DNA of 64,000 nucleotides from JADJSS01 sp046329815 (GTDB lineage: Bacteria > Bacteroidota > Bacteroidia > Chitinophagales > JADIYW01), in assembly GCA_046329815.1 (NCBI GenBank), contig JAXLTY010000002.1, positions 62,001 through 126,000 of the forward strand, read 5' to 3'. This document shows, in pieces, positions 26,141 to 35,177 of this stretch. The position numbers and the translations under genes were made by a program. Position 1 is the first letter of the stretch, and each line of letters begins with the position of its first letter. A model generated the notes under the pieces. That model had not been told where the DNA came from. It ran no database searches and saw nothing but the letters and a program-made list of their open reading frames with translations.

Positions 26141-27328
26141 ATGAAAATTCAAAAACTACATATCGATTCGTTCCGACATTTAGAAAATGTAGAATTTGAT
26201 TTTACTTATCCAAAAGGACATGCAAAAGAAGGACAACCTTTAGATAAGATTTGCATCATTGGACAAAGCGCAACTGGTAAGACGAGTGTATTGGAGTTTA
26301 TAAAAACAGGTTTTGAAAATTACGAACTAACAAGTAATAAAGGATATTTTGAAGTTTTATATAATAATATTATAATAACAAATAAAATTAAAATGAATGA
26401 TAGTTTTCTAAATTTGATGAATGAGAATCCTAATAAAACAATATTGCTTTATTTTACAGCGGAAATATTATCTCAAAATAACTTTGACTTTTTTTCTAAA
26501 AAACCAAAGAATTATTCATCATTAAAACAAATAAATGAAACTTTCTTCAAAAAAAGAATTTTAGAAATTAATAATTCTGCAAAATTATTATGGGAACTAA
26601 TTTTAGACGACTTATTATATTATAGAAAGAAGCTAACACAGATAGGTTCTGAATTAATTAATAATGGATTACATCTAAATTATAAAAAATTAGAAACCGA
26701 AATGGAAAAGTGGAAAAAAGAAAATCCAAATCCATTGATTGAATTAGGCGAAAAATGTTTAAATCCAATTCTTAAAAAAGTAAATTTAGAAGTTGATATA
26801 GTTGATACATCGGTTCCAATTCCACTAAAACCAATTCATAAAGATAAACCTATTCCTGTAAATGGTTTAAGTACAGGAACAAAACAATTGTTATTAACAG
26901 CATTACCTTTATTTAAATTACCGACTGATAATAATATGATATTGATTGATGAACCGGAACGTTCATTATATCCGGATATGCAGATTGAATTAATGGATTA
27001 TTATCAAAACTTAGCGCCAAATGCACAGTTCATTGTAGCTACACATTCGCCATTTATTGCTGCTGCTTTTGAACCTGAAGAACGGTTTATTTTATATTTT
27101 GATGAAGATGGAAAAGTGAAAGTAAAAAATGGCGTTTCGCCAATTGGCGATGATCCGAATGATATTTTGAAGAATGATTTTATGGTGAACTACTACAATC
27201 ATTTTGGAACAGATGCCTATAAAAGATATTTAGAATTAAAAGAAAAGGTAGCTAAGGAAAAAGATCCTGATAAGAAAAAAGAACTTATGTTGGAAGCAGT
27301 TAAATTAGGCGATGAATATAATTTTTAG
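26141..27328 (+). CDS. AAA/ABC-type ATPase, PtuA-like (Septu-like defence)
   Basis: 395 residues. Walker A in IIGQSATGKTSVLEFI (about residue 45); a charged, partly helical insert (about 85-230); an ABC-like signature VNGLSTGTKQLLL; Walker B plus D-loop MILIDEPERSLYPDMQ; and an H-loop VATHSPFIAAAF. It is an SMC/OLD-like ATPase without a TOPRIM domain. The stop codon is directly followed by the ATG of an HNH nuclease gene. This ATPase-plus-HNH pair is the arrangement of Septu (PtuAB). Coding is much more AT-rich than korA and korB, consistent with acquisition. Confidence 0.8.
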   Translation: MKIQKLHIDSFRHLENVEFDFTYPKGHAKEGQPLDKICIIGQSATGKTSVLEFIKTGFENYELTSNKGYFEVLYNNIIITNKIKMNDSFLNLMNENPNKTILLYFTAEILSQNNFDFFSKKPKNYSSLKQINETFFKKRILEINNSAKLLWELILDDLLYYRKKLTQIGSELINNGLHLNYKKLETEMEKWKKENPNPLIELGEKCLNPILKKVNLEVDIVDTSVPIPLKPIHKDKPIPVNGLSTGTKQLLLTALPLFKLPTDNNMILIDEPERSLYPDMQIELMDYYQNLAPNAQFIVATHSPFIAAAFEPEERFILYFDEDGKVKVKNGVSPIGDDPNDILKNDFMVNYYNHFGTDAYKRYLELKEKVAKEKDPDKKKELMLEAVKLGDEYNF

Positions 27329-27934
27329 ATGAGAAGAATTGTTAAAGATCCGAATTCAGAAATTATAGCACAATCACTTTCTTACAAAGAAGGAAACAGT
27401 CATAATAATAGTAGAATATCAGATATACTTTTTGTAGAGCAATTTGGATTTTGTGCATATACCGAAGAATATTTAGGAAGAGCCGATGCAAAAGATATTG
27501 AACATTTCAATCCAAATTTGAAAGGAACAGAAGAAGATAGTTATAATAATTGGTATTTAGTGAAACATCAATGGAATAAAGAGAAATCAACAAAATGGAA
27601 TAACGATATTTTATATCCGACTGCAGAAGATTTTGAAACAAGAATAGTTTATGATAATGGTGATTACAGATTGGCGGATAAAAATGATGTGCAAGCTGAT
27701 AACTTAATAAAACTGATAAAGTTAGATGATTTAATATTGGCCGATGAACGTAAAAGATACATTAATAGAAAAAGAAACGAAATAGAAAAATTTAATGAAA
27801 CGCCTGAAGATTTTTTTAAGACTTTAATAGAACAAAGTATAGAACAAATAAAATATCTAAGAGCAATAAATGAAGAATTCAATATTGATATTATAGAATT
27901 AATTGAGCAAAACTTACAAAATCATAAATCATAA
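27329..27934 (+). CDS. HNH endonuclease, PtuB/TIGR02646-like
   Basis: 201 residues. The conserved N-terminal block EQFGFCAYTEEYLGRADAKD, then IEHFNPNLKG, then YNNWYLVKHQWNKEKS, matches the HNH core (C-A-Y, catalytic H of IEHF, downstream N) of PtuB-type nucleases. The usual second cysteine of CxYC is threonine here, so part of the structural metal site may be missing. It begins on the base after the ATPase stop codon and ends 6 bases before korB. Inferred role: nuclease effector of an anti-phage module controlled by the ATPase. Confidence 0.78.
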   Translation: MRRIVKDPNSEIIAQSLSYKEGNSHNNSRISDILFVEQFGFCAYTEEYLGRADAKDIEHFNPNLKGTEEDSYNNWYLVKHQWNKEKSTKWNNDILYPTAEDFETRIVYDNGDYRLADKNDVQADNLIKLIKLDDLILADERKRYINRKRNEIEKFNETPEDFFKTLIEQSIEQIKYLRAINEEFNIDIIELIEQNLQNHKS

Positions 27935-27940
27935 ATTACA

Positions 27941-28987
27941 ATGACCTATATAAAACCAAAATTTCATCATCCTGAATTACCAAAAAACCGATTGGGTTAT
28001 ACCAGGAAAGCATACGAAGGCGTTATTTCTACCTTATGTGCCGGCTGCGGTCACGACTCCATCACAGCGGCTATTGTGCAAGCTTGTTTTGAAATGAATA
28101 TAGAACCACATAAAGTAGCGAAGATGTCTGGCATTGGCTGTTCTTCGAAAACGCCTGCTTATTTCTTAAGTAATTCACACGGTTTTAATTCAGTGCATGG
28201 AAGAATGCCTTCAGTAGCAACAGGAGCAGCTTTAGCCAATCGAGATTTAATTTATTTAGGTGTTTCCGGTGATGGCGACAGCGCATCGATAGGAATGGGT
28301 CAGTTGGTGCATGCAATACGCAGAAATCTGAATATTACCTACATTGTGATGAACAACGGCTGCTATGGTTTAACAAAAGGACAAGATTCTGCAACTGCAG
28401 ATGCAGGTTCTATTAATAAATCAGGCATTGCGAATGAATTCAATGCGATCGATCTTTGTGGCTTGGCGTTGGAATTAGGTGCAACGTTTGTGGCGCGCAG
28501 CTTTTCCGGTGATAAATCACAACTCATTCCATTAATTAAAGCAGGCATGTCGCACAAAGGTTTTGCGATCATTGATGTGGTTTCACCATGTGTTACATTT
28601 AATAATAATACAGGTTCTACCAAATCATACGATTATGTACGCGAACATGTAGAAGCAACCGGTGCGCTTGATTATGCGCCGTATGAAAAAGAAATTACAG
28701 TAGATTATCAGGATAAAGTAGAAGTGGAAATGCATGATGGTTCTAAAATTTTCCTCAATAAAATGAGCAATGATTGGGATCCATTCAGCCGTTTTTCAGC
28801 AGTGAACCGTTTATATAAAGCAAAAGCAGAAGGCGATATCTTAACCGGTTTAATTTATATTGATGAAAAAAGCAGAGAATTACATGAAGTAATTGGCACA
28901 GTGAAACAACCTTTAAATACTTTAACAGAGAAAGATTTGTGTCCGGGAAGTGCGGTATTGGAAGCTATCAATGCAGATCACAGATAG
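27941..28987 (+). CDS. korB: 2-oxoacid:ferredoxin oxidoreductase beta subunit
   Basis: 348 residues. TPP- and cluster-binding subunit: CAGCGHDSITAAIVQA, SGIGCSSKTPAYF, the TPP/metal motif VSGDGDSASIGMGQL through MNNGCYGLTKGQ, and a late VVSPCVTFNNNTGST with a cluster cysteine. It completes the enzyme encoded by korA. It starts 6 bases after the HNH gene, so transcription probably has to cross the defence genes. Confidence 0.93.
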   Translation: MTYIKPKFHHPELPKNRLGYTRKAYEGVISTLCAGCGHDSITAAIVQACFEMNIEPHKVAKMSGIGCSSKTPAYFLSNSHGFNSVHGRMPSVATGAALANRDLIYLGVSGDGDSASIGMGQLVHAIRRNLNITYIVMNNGCYGLTKGQDSATADAGSINKSGIANEFNAIDLCGLALELGATFVARSFSGDKSQLIPLIKAGMSHKGFAIIDVVSPCVTFNNNTGSTKSYDYVREHVEATGALDYAPYEKEITVDYQDKVEVEMHDGSKIFLNKMSNDWDPFSRFSAVNRLYKAKAEGDILTGLIYIDEKSRELHEVIGTVKQPLNTLTEKDLCPGSAVLEAINADHR

Positions 28988-29012
28988 AAAAAGCAAATAT
29001 TTATATCAAATA

Positions 29013-29046
29013 AAAAAATGCGACCAATTTGGTCGCATTTTTTTAT
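29013..29046. terminator. Bidirectional terminator between korB and the bacilliredoxin gene
   Basis: Near-perfect palindrome ATGCGACCAA / TTGGTCGCAT flanked by A- and T-runs. Confidence 0.9.
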
Positions 29047-29065
29047 TTACTTAGCAAGCTGTTGC

Positions 29066-29479
29066 TTAGCAGTATTCTTCGTAAGCAGCAACTAAGTTGT
29101 CCGCAATCATTTTTGCAGGACGGCCTTCAATCATATGTCGCTCAATAAAGTGTACTAATTGTCCGTCTTTAAACAAACCGATTGCCGGTGAACTTGGCGG
29201 ATAAGGAAACGTAAATTCTCTTGCTTTTGCTACAGCTTCACTGTCAACACCAGCAAAAACAGTCACTAAATTTTTAGGATGTTTTTCGTGTTGGATAGAT
29301 GCCAATACTGCCGGTCGCGCATTTGCCGCTGCACAACCACAAACTGAATTTATAACTAATAAAGTAGTGCCTTCTTTTTCTGATAAAATTTCAGTTACGG
29401 CATCCTGTGTTTTTAATGCTGTAAAACCTGCGTTTACTAATTGGTCTTCGCAAGGTTTGGTGATGTGTTCTGGATACAT
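29066..29479 (-). CDS. BrxA/BrxB-family bacilliredoxin (YphP/YqiW)
   Basis: 137 residues. Thioredoxin-like fold with the CGC active site at residues 47-49 (VINSVCGCAAANARP), the conserved PYPPSSPAIGLFKDG segment and a C-terminal cysteine. Family members remove bacillithiol or other low-molecular-weight thiols from proteins. It is the last gene of the minus-strand block that contains the SUF operon, consistent with a redox/iron-sulfur link, although a 40-base gap separates it from the next gene. Confidence 0.92.
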   Translation of the reverse strand: MYPEHITKPCEDQLVNAGFTALKTQDAVTEILSEKEGTTLLVINSVCGCAAANARPAVLASIQHEKHPKNLVTVFAGVDSEAVAKAREFTFPYPPSSPAIGLFKDGQLVHFIERHMIEGRPAKMIADNLVAAYEEYC

Positions 29480-29519
29480 ATTGTTTAATTTATGAGTTTG
29501 TTAATGAATTTGTTATTGC

Positions 29520-30320
29520 TTAGTAATAGATAAATGCTGTATGTGGCGCACCTTGTATGGTTGGATTTAATTTTTTTATTTCAGTCAGCTTGTTATTTGT
29601 GTAAATCAATACCGTATTAGGATCGTAATGAGCAAGTGTTGTCAATGCGTTAAAACTTGTTATCAGATCATTTGTATAAAAGAATTGAATAGTTGGTGTA
29701 AATATTCTTACAGAACATCCGGAAGAAGGATTTGCAGAAATACTGTCAATTTTATTTTGAGTGTAATGATAAGTTTTATTCGTAGAGCATCCTAACGATT
29801 CATAATGAATAGATGAAGTAAAGTTTCCCGAACTATTTGATGTAAATTCATCAGTAAGCATAATAGTACTGGAAGGTGAGTTCAACGGAAATTTACGTTG
29901 TGATATCTTTGATAAATTTCCATTTCCGTCATAATTGAAAACAAATACTTCCGGATAATCAGCATTACCAATGCTGGTTAAATGATTGTCGGTATAAACA
30001 ATTCTATCAAATATCAATGTTAATGAATCGGTGAACGCCGGATCAGTTGTATCGGTACTGATATTAGGATAAAAACGATAGACATACTTATTTAGTTTTC
30101 CATCAGTATCAAAATAATAATCATTCTTTTGTACACCTAAAGTGTCATGTATTTCTTTAATGCCGCTATTAACAGGAATCGAACCGTAGTAAGTAAAATA
30201 AAAAGGCAGTTTTAATGCATCGCCTGAAGCAATTCTACTATTTGATTTTTTACAAGCAATCAGACTGGCAATGCTAATTATTAGTATCAATGTAAAAATA
30301 TGTCTTGTATTTGCTTTCAT
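29520..30320 (-). CDS. Uncharacterised lipoprotein
   Basis: 266 residues. Lipoprotein signal with lipobox SLIAC (Cys about residue 23), followed by KKSNSR. The mature part has beta-rich repeats of the type YDGNGNLSKI and YTDNHLTSIGN, as in Bacteroidota lipoproteins with RHS/YD-like or DUF4595-like strands. Function not recognised. Same strand as the SUF genes. Confidence 0.75.
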   Translation of the reverse strand: MKANTRHIFTLILIISIASLIACKKSNSRIASGDALKLPFYFTYYGSIPVNSGIKEIHDTLGVQKNDYYFDTDGKLNKYVYRFYPNISTDTTDPAFTDSLTLIFDRIVYTDNHLTSIGNADYPEVFVFNYDGNGNLSKISQRKFPLNSPSSTIMLTDEFTSNSSGNFTSSIHYESLGCSTNKTYHYTQNKIDSISANPSSGCSVRIFTPTIQFFYTNDLITSFNALTTLAHYDPNTVLIYTNNKLTEIKKLNPTIQGAPHTAFIYY

Positions 30321-30384
30321 TTTATTTTGGTATTTTTAAATCAAAATGTATGCTATTATTTATAAACTGACGATTTGTCAAACC

Positions 30385-30714
30385 TTACAAAAAACCTAAT
30401 TCCAGTTTAGCGGCTTCACTCATCATTTCCTGGTCCCAAATTGGTTCAAAAGTGATTTCTACATTGCAGCTTTTTACACCTTCAATTGCTGAAATTTTTT
30501 GTTCTACTTCTGCAGGCAAACTTTCTGCAGCCGGACAATTAGGTGCAGTCAGTGTCATTAAGACATGTACATTATTATCTATATCCACATTTACTTCATA
30601 GATCAAACCCAATTCATAAATATTCACCGGAATTTCCGGATCGTAAATCGTTTGAATTTGCTTGATCGCTTCGTCTTTAATTTCCATAAATGATTTTTGT
30701 ATTGTCGTTTCCAT
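30385..30714 (-). CDS. sufT: SUF-associated MIP18/DUF59 iron-sulfur assembly protein
   Basis: 109 residues. DUF59 fold: QTIYDPEIPVNIYELGLIYE, then MTLTAPNCPAAESLP with the conserved cysteine, then VEITFEPIWDQEMMSE. Members help mature Fe-S proteins and are commonly the last gene of SUF operons. It is separated from sufE by the GxxExxY islet. Confidence 0.92.
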   Translation of the reverse strand: METTIQKSFMEIKDEAIKQIQTIYDPEIPVNIYELGLIYEVNVDIDNNVHVLMTLTAPNCPAAESLPAEVEQKISAIEGVKSCNVEITFEPIWDQEMMSEAAKLELGFL

Positions 30715-30725
30715 TTGATTGTTTT

Positions 30726-30764
30726 ATCACAAAGAGCACGGAGGAAACTCAGAGAACTCTGTGG
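30726..30764. repeat. Left repeat of the GxxExxY islet
   Basis: Contains ATCACAAAGAGCACGGAGG and AACTCTGTGG units of the CACAGAG type. They are roughly inverted relative to 31153-31184. Confidence 0.65.
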
Positions 30765-30770
30765 TATTTT

Positions 30771-31145
30771 TTAATTAATAATTCTTTTTATTCCGTCTTT
30801 TAATAATGTTTCATTGAAGTTAATTAATAAACCAAGTTTATAATTTCCTAATTTTAAGTAAGTCAACAATTGAGCCTTATGTACATCCATTAAGAAATCA
30901 ACGGTTTTTAGTTCAACAACAACTTTATTTTCTACTAACAAATCAATTCTATAACCATGGTCTAATGTAACTTCTTTATATACCACAGGCATTGAAATTT
31001 CTCTTTTTACATCAAAACCATAGCTTTTTAATTCATAAAACAAACATTCTTTATACGCAGATTCTAATAAACCAGGTCCAAGTTGCTTGTGTATTTCTAT
31101 TGAACATCCAATTATAACATCTGTTATTTGATTTAATTCTTGCAT
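30771..31145 (-). CDS. GxxExxY family protein
   Basis: 124 residues. The family-naming motif is seen as GPGLLESAYKECL (about residue 23), with HGYRIDLLVENKVVVELKTV (D, then E-x-K), a PD-(D/E)xK-type nuclease core. The function of the family is not established. It stands between sufE and sufT on the same strand, flanked on both sides by short CACAGAG-type repeats, so it appears to be inserted into the SUF operon as a self-contained islet. Confidence 0.88.
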   Translation of the reverse strand: MQELNQITDVIIGCSIEIHKQLGPGLLESAYKECLFYELKSYGFDVKREISMPVVYKEVTLDHGYRIDLLVENKVVVELKTVDFLMDVHKAQLLTYLKLGNYKLGLLINFNETLLKDGIKRIIN

Positions 31146-31152
31146 TTTATTT

Positions 31153-31184
31153 TCTCTGTGCTTTCTCTGTGTAACTCTGTGATA
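31153..31184. repeat. Right repeat of the GxxExxY islet
   Basis: TCTCTGTG, TCTCTGTGTAA and CTCTGTGATAT units. The reverse complement (ATATCACAGAGTTACACAGAG) resembles the left repeat at 30726-30764. Confidence 0.65.
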
Positions 31185-31190
31185 TTTATT

Positions 31191-31610
31191 TTAGTTAGCT
31201 TGAAATGCGATTCCATACGTTTTCATCTTTTTTACCATAGATAATAAACCGTTGGCGCGAGTAGGCGACAAGTGGTCTTTTAATCCGATTTGTTCAATAA
31301 AATACAAATCGCTGTCTGCTATTTCTTTTGGCGTGTGGTTGCTTAATACTTTTACCAGCAAGCCAACAATTCCTTTGGTAATGATAGCATCGCTGTCTGC
31401 ATAAAATACTAAATTATCATTTTTCATTTCTGCATGTAACCAAACTCTGCTCTGGCAACCATGAATTCTGTTTTCTTCTGTTTTATATTGTTCATCTAAT
31501 GGTGCCAATGACTTTCCAAACTCAATCAGGTATTCGTACTTGTCATTCCAATCTTCGTACATCGAAAAATCTTCGATGATTTCGTCTTGCATGTCGTTGA
31601 TAAATGCCAT
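31191..31610 (-). CDS. sufE: Cysteine desulfuration protein SufE
   Basis: 139 residues. Takes persulfide sulfur from SufS. The acceptor cysteine is in RIHGCQSRVWLHAE (about residue 51). A YLIEFGKSLAPL segment precedes it and the C-terminal helix contains LSPTRANGLLSM. Its ATG overlaps the sufS stop codon by one base (TAATG), indicating translational coupling. Confidence 0.95.
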   Translation of the reverse strand: MAFINDMQDEIIEDFSMYEDWNDKYEYLIEFGKSLAPLDEQYKTEENRIHGCQSRVWLHAEMKNDNLVFYADSDAIITKGIVGLLVKVLSNHTPKEIADSDLYFIEQIGLKDHLSPTRANGLLSMVKKMKTYGIAFQAN

Positions 31611-32827
31611 TAACTCAACATTTTTTTTGCTTTCAAAATTCCTTCTGCTAATATATCTACTTCTTCTTTCGTATTATAAAACGCAAATGATGCTCTACAT
31701 GTTCCAGGAATATGATAACAATCCATCACCGGTTGTGCACAATGATGACCAGTGCGTATTGCAATGCCTTGATTGTCTAATATCACACCAACATCATATG
31801 GATGAATACCTTCTAACAGAAATGAAATGACTGATGATTTATGTTTTGCCGTTCCATAAATTTTTAGTCCATCAATTGCAGATAATTTTTCCGTTGCGTA
31901 ATTTAATAACTCTGTTTCATAAGCTCTGATGTTTTCAATACCTAAATCCTGTATATATTTTATCGCAGTTCCTAAAGCTACACAACCAGCAATATTAGGT
32001 GTTCCGGCTTCAAACTTAAAGGGCAAATCATTAAAAACAGTACCTTTGAAAGAAACCGATTTTATCATGTCGCCACCACCTTCATAAGGCGGCATTTCGT
32101 TTAGTATTGCTTCTTTACCATATAAAATTCCGGTGCCTGTTGGTCCGTAAATTTTATGGCCTGAAAAAACAAAAAAGTCAACATCTAATTTCTGTACATC
32201 AATAGTAAAATGCTGAATGGCTTGTGCAGCATCTATTAAGATTTTCGCACCATTTTTATGTGCAATTGCTGTTAGCTCTTCAATCGGATTAATAGTTCCC
32301 AATGCATTAGAAACATAAGCAACGGAAACTAATTTTGTTTTTGGTGTGATGAGTTTTTCAGCATCTTCAATATTTATGGAACCATCTTTCTGTAAAGGAA
32401 TTACTTTTAGAACACATTTTTTTTCTTCACACAATATTTGCCATGGAACAATATTGGAATGATGTTCCATTTCCGTGATGACAATTTCATCGCCTTCGTT
32501 AATGAATTTTCTGCCAAAAGTATAAGCTACTAAGTTGATAGCGTTGGTGGTGCCTTTAGTATAAATAATTTCATGCTCGTGTTTTGCATTAATGAAGTGT
32601 TGAATTTGTTTGCGTACATTTTCATACAAATCAGTTCCAACTTGCGACAAATAATGCACACCACGATGTATGTTCGCGTACTGATGTTCGTAGTAATAGC
32701 TTTCCGCATCAATGACCACTTGTGGCTTTTGGGTAGAAGCGCCATTATCTAAATACACGAGTTGCTTGCCACGAATTTTTTCGTTCAAGATGGGAAAGTC
32801 AGCTCTTATTTTATTTATGTCAAACAT
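31610..32827 (-). CDS. sufS: Cysteine desulfurase SufS
   Basis: 405 residues. PLP enzyme that mobilises sulfur from cysteine for Fe-S clusters. The PLP lysine is in FVFSGHKIYGPTGTGIL, the catalytic cysteine at residue 363 in RTGHHCAQP, and the N-terminal LVYLDNGASTQKPQ is typical. Coupled by one-base overlaps both to the upstream sulfatase-modifying-factor-like gene and to sufE. Confidence 0.96.
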   Translation of the reverse strand: MFDINKIRADFPILNEKIRGKQLVYLDNGASTQKPQVVIDAESYYYEHQYANIHRGVHYLSQVGTDLYENVRKQIQHFINAKHEHEIIYTKGTTNAINLVAYTFGRKFINEGDEIVITEMEHHSNIVPWQILCEEKKCVLKVIPLQKDGSINIEDAEKLITPKTKLVSVAYVSNALGTINPIEELTAIAHKNGAKILIDAAQAIQHFTIDVQKLDVDFFVFSGHKIYGPTGTGILYGKEAILNEMPPYEGGGDMIKSVSFKGTVFNDLPFKFEAGTPNIAGCVALGTAIKYIQDLGIENIRAYETELLNYATEKLSAIDGLKIYGTAKHKSSVISFLLEGIHPYDVGVILDNQGIAIRTGHHCAQPVMDCYHIPGTCRASFAFYNTKEEVDILAEGILKAKKMLS

Positions 32828-33753
32828 TATTTGTAAATAGAATTATAATCTGTAAATTTTGTTTTGATTGCAATACATCTGAATCCTAACCAAATAGTAG
32901 GCTCAGAATATGCAGCTGTATAATCTTTTGGTATTTCTTTCATCGTCCAATTTCCTCCATAAGCAATGCCTTCAATGTTAGTCATTTCACTAACATTTTG
33001 AGTTAAATTAAAAATGCCTAATTTATTTGGATAATTCGAATGAACATCAGAAGTTATATCTGTAATATCAGAACTATCAATAATAGATTTTGAGTATCTA
33101 TATCTTTTTATTTTGGTATTTGAGTTTATGCTTTTTAAGTAACTTGCATAGCCATCTTGTTCAATTGTTTTAAATTCTTCTAAAGTTGGCAATCTATATT
33201 TGTAAATTGGAATTTCCAGTAATTTATTCTTGTTTTTTATTTCACACTTATAAGTGCCATTTAAAAATCCATCAATTATAAAAACATGATTTGAATCTGT
33301 TGTTGCAGGAAATGGTATAATTTTATTTTTCGTTAACGACATTTCATAAACTCTATCTTCACGCCATTTACAATATTCAACAGCTTGTTGATATGAAATG
33401 CCAATTGCTGGATATGTCATATAAGCTGGATGAGAAAAATAATATTTTTTCATTGGACCACCATATACTTGTATTGTATCTAATATCCATAAATCTTCAT
33501 TTATTCCACATTTTGATTTAGCTACAGAATCACCATAAATTCTTTTAGTCCAATAAAAATATTCTTGCCAATCTAAATTAGTTACTTCAGTTTCATCTAT
33601 AAATAATGTGTCATTTATTCTGATTCCATTTGGTGGATTTTTCTTGTTTTTTGAAAATGATATTAACGATAAAATCAAACAAACAAATAAAAATATAACG
33701 CGAATTTTTTCGTGTAATAATTTGATTCGTATTTGTTGTATGTTAAGTGACAT
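32827..33753 (-). CDS. SUMF1/FGE-sulfatase-domain protein (GldJ/GldK-like fold)
   Basis: 308 residues with an N-terminal hydrophobic signal/anchor (about 15-32). The C-terminal domain has FIDETEVTNLDWQEYFYW, YPAIGISYQQAVEYCKWR, YRLPTLEEFKTIEQ and GGNWTM, the pattern of the formylglycine-generating enzyme superfamily that also includes gliding/T9SS lipoproteins. The two active-site cysteines of true FGE are not evident, so a structural role is more likely. Its stop overlaps the sufS start by one base, so it is expressed with the SUF genes. Confidence 0.75.
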   Translation of the reverse strand: MSLNIQQIRIKLLHEKIRVIFLFVCLILSLISFSKNKKNPPNGIRINDTLFIDETEVTNLDWQEYFYWTKRIYGDSVAKSKCGINEDLWILDTIQVYGGPMKKYYFSHPAYMTYPAIGISYQQAVEYCKWREDRVYEMSLTKNKIIPFPATTDSNHVFIIDGFLNGTYKCEIKNKNKLLEIPIYKYRLPTLEEFKTIEQDGYASYLKSINSNTKIKRYRYSKSIIDSSDITDITSDVHSNYPNKLGIFNLTQNVSEMTNIEGIAYGGNWTMKEIPKDYTAAYSEPTIWLGFRCIAIKTKFTDYNSIYK

Positions 33754-33836
33754 TTTTAATTTAGTAATCTAGTAATGAAATAATACTCTTTCTTCGTAAT
33801 AATTATTTCATAGTTACAATGTTCTATTGCTACATT

Positions 33837-35054
33837 TTATAATTCTATCTTCAATAATTCTGCGATTCTTTGTTGCAGCTTATTTCTTAGTTTTTCGTGT
33901 TTTATCTTTTCTAATACTTCTTCACCAAATGCAAATACCAGTAAACCACGTGCTGTTTCTTTGCCAATGCCGCGTGCCTGCAAATAAAATAATTCGCTGT
34001 CTTCTATTTGTGAAGACGTTGCGCCGTGCGAACATTTTACATCATCTGCAAAAATTTCTAATTGAGGTTTAGTGTAAATATTTGCATCATTGCTTAATAA
34101 AATATTTCTGTTACTTTGAAAGGCGTTTGTTTTTTGTGCAGCTTGTGCTACTACAATTTTACCATTAAAAACACCGGTAGCTTTTCCGCCTAAAATTCCT
34201 TTATACAATTCAAAGCTTTCACAGTTGGCAACATTATGATTCACTAAAGTTCTGTTGTCAACATGCTCATCGTTTTGCAATAAATACAAGCCATTCATAT
34301 GTGATTCGCATCGTTCGCCGTTTACATCAAACTGCAACACATTGCGAATGATTCCGCCTGTTAAAGAAAGTGTTGTAATGTTGCAAACAGATTTTGCCGC
34401 CTGTTGAACGAAAGTATTATCTGTTATATTAAATGTATTTCCGCCATCCTGAATTTTATAAAATTCAACGATTGAATTTTCGTCAACATCAATATTGGTA
34501 ACCGTATTGTTGTAAGCAGGCGAGTGGTTAGCATTGATAGAATACTCAGCAAATTTCACTTGCGTATTCTTGCCAATTTTTATTTGGTTTTTTAAGTTGA
34601 TGATTTGATTACAATTATCGTTGATGTAGAAAATTTCAAACAATTCTTCGATAATAACGTTGTCACCCATTTCCATAAAGAAACCATCAGTAGCCAATGC
34701 ATTATTTAACTCAATTAAAAAATCTTTAGAATTGCTTTCGCTACTATTATTTGTGTTCCAGAAATTTATTTTTGGATGGTTAATTAGCGTAGATAATTCG
34801 TTATGAAAAATTCCGTTCACAAAAACAATTCTGTTTGCTGAAACTGAATTCGCATCGATAAATTCTTTAGTTACAGTCTGCTGTTGTTGTGTAATAACAG
34901 GCGAGAAGCCTTGTTTTAAAATATTATTGTAATACGTGTATTTCCATTCTTCCATTTTCATAGTTGGAATACCAATTTCAATTGCATTTTGCAGTGATGC
35001 TTTCTGGTGGTTGTTTTTGACAGATGGAAGTATATTTTCTAATTCGTTTATCAT
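33837..35054 (-). CDS. sufD: Fe-S cluster assembly protein SufD
   Basis: 405 residues. C-terminal SufB/D beta-helix pattern: NRTLVNHNVANCESFELYKG, FNGKIVVAQAAQKTNAFQSN, then DVKCSHGATSSQIEDSELFY and RGIGKETARGLLVFAFG. Partner of SufB and SufC in the scaffold. A short MITE-like hairpin separates it from sufC. Confidence 0.95.
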   Translation of the reverse strand: MINELENILPSVKNNHQKASLQNAIEIGIPTMKMEEWKYTYYNNILKQGFSPVITQQQQTVTKEFIDANSVSANRIVFVNGIFHNELSTLINHPKINFWNTNNSSESNSKDFLIELNNALATDGFFMEMGDNVIIEELFEIFYINDNCNQIINLKNQIKIGKNTQVKFAEYSINANHSPAYNNTVTNIDVDENSIVEFYKIQDGGNTFNITDNTFVQQAAKSVCNITTLSLTGGIIRNVLQFDVNGERCESHMNGLYLLQNDEHVDNRTLVNHNVANCESFELYKGILGGKATGVFNGKIVVAQAAQKTNAFQSNRNILLSNDANIYTKPQLEIFADDVKCSHGATSSQIEDSELFYLQARGIGKETARGLLVFAFGEEVLEKIKHEKLRNKLQQRIAELLKIEL

Positions 35055-35068
35055 TGTTTGTTTTTTTG

Positions 35069-35170
35069 CGTCATTTCGACGATAGGAGAAATCAGTTTAA
35101 TTTATTTGTGCAATTCATTTCGAGATTTAGCTTCGCTGAACTTACGTTTCTCACTATGTTCGAAATGACG
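35069..35170. mobile_element. MITE-like inverted-repeat element between sufC and sufD
   Basis: About 100 bases bounded by imperfect 25-base inverted repeats: CGTCATTTCGACGATAGG at the left end and the complement of CGTCATTTCGAACATAGT at the right end. The TCATTTCGA...TCGAAATGA type is widespread as a non-coding intergenic repeat. It would be transcribed as a hairpin inside the SUF mRNA. Confidence 0.75.
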
Positions 35171-35177
35171 GTGCTTA

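Noticed and set aside
26141..27934. Retron of the Ec78 type (which also uses PtuAB effectors)
   Set aside because: No reverse transcriptase gene and no msr-msd-like inverted-repeat RNA next to the pair.
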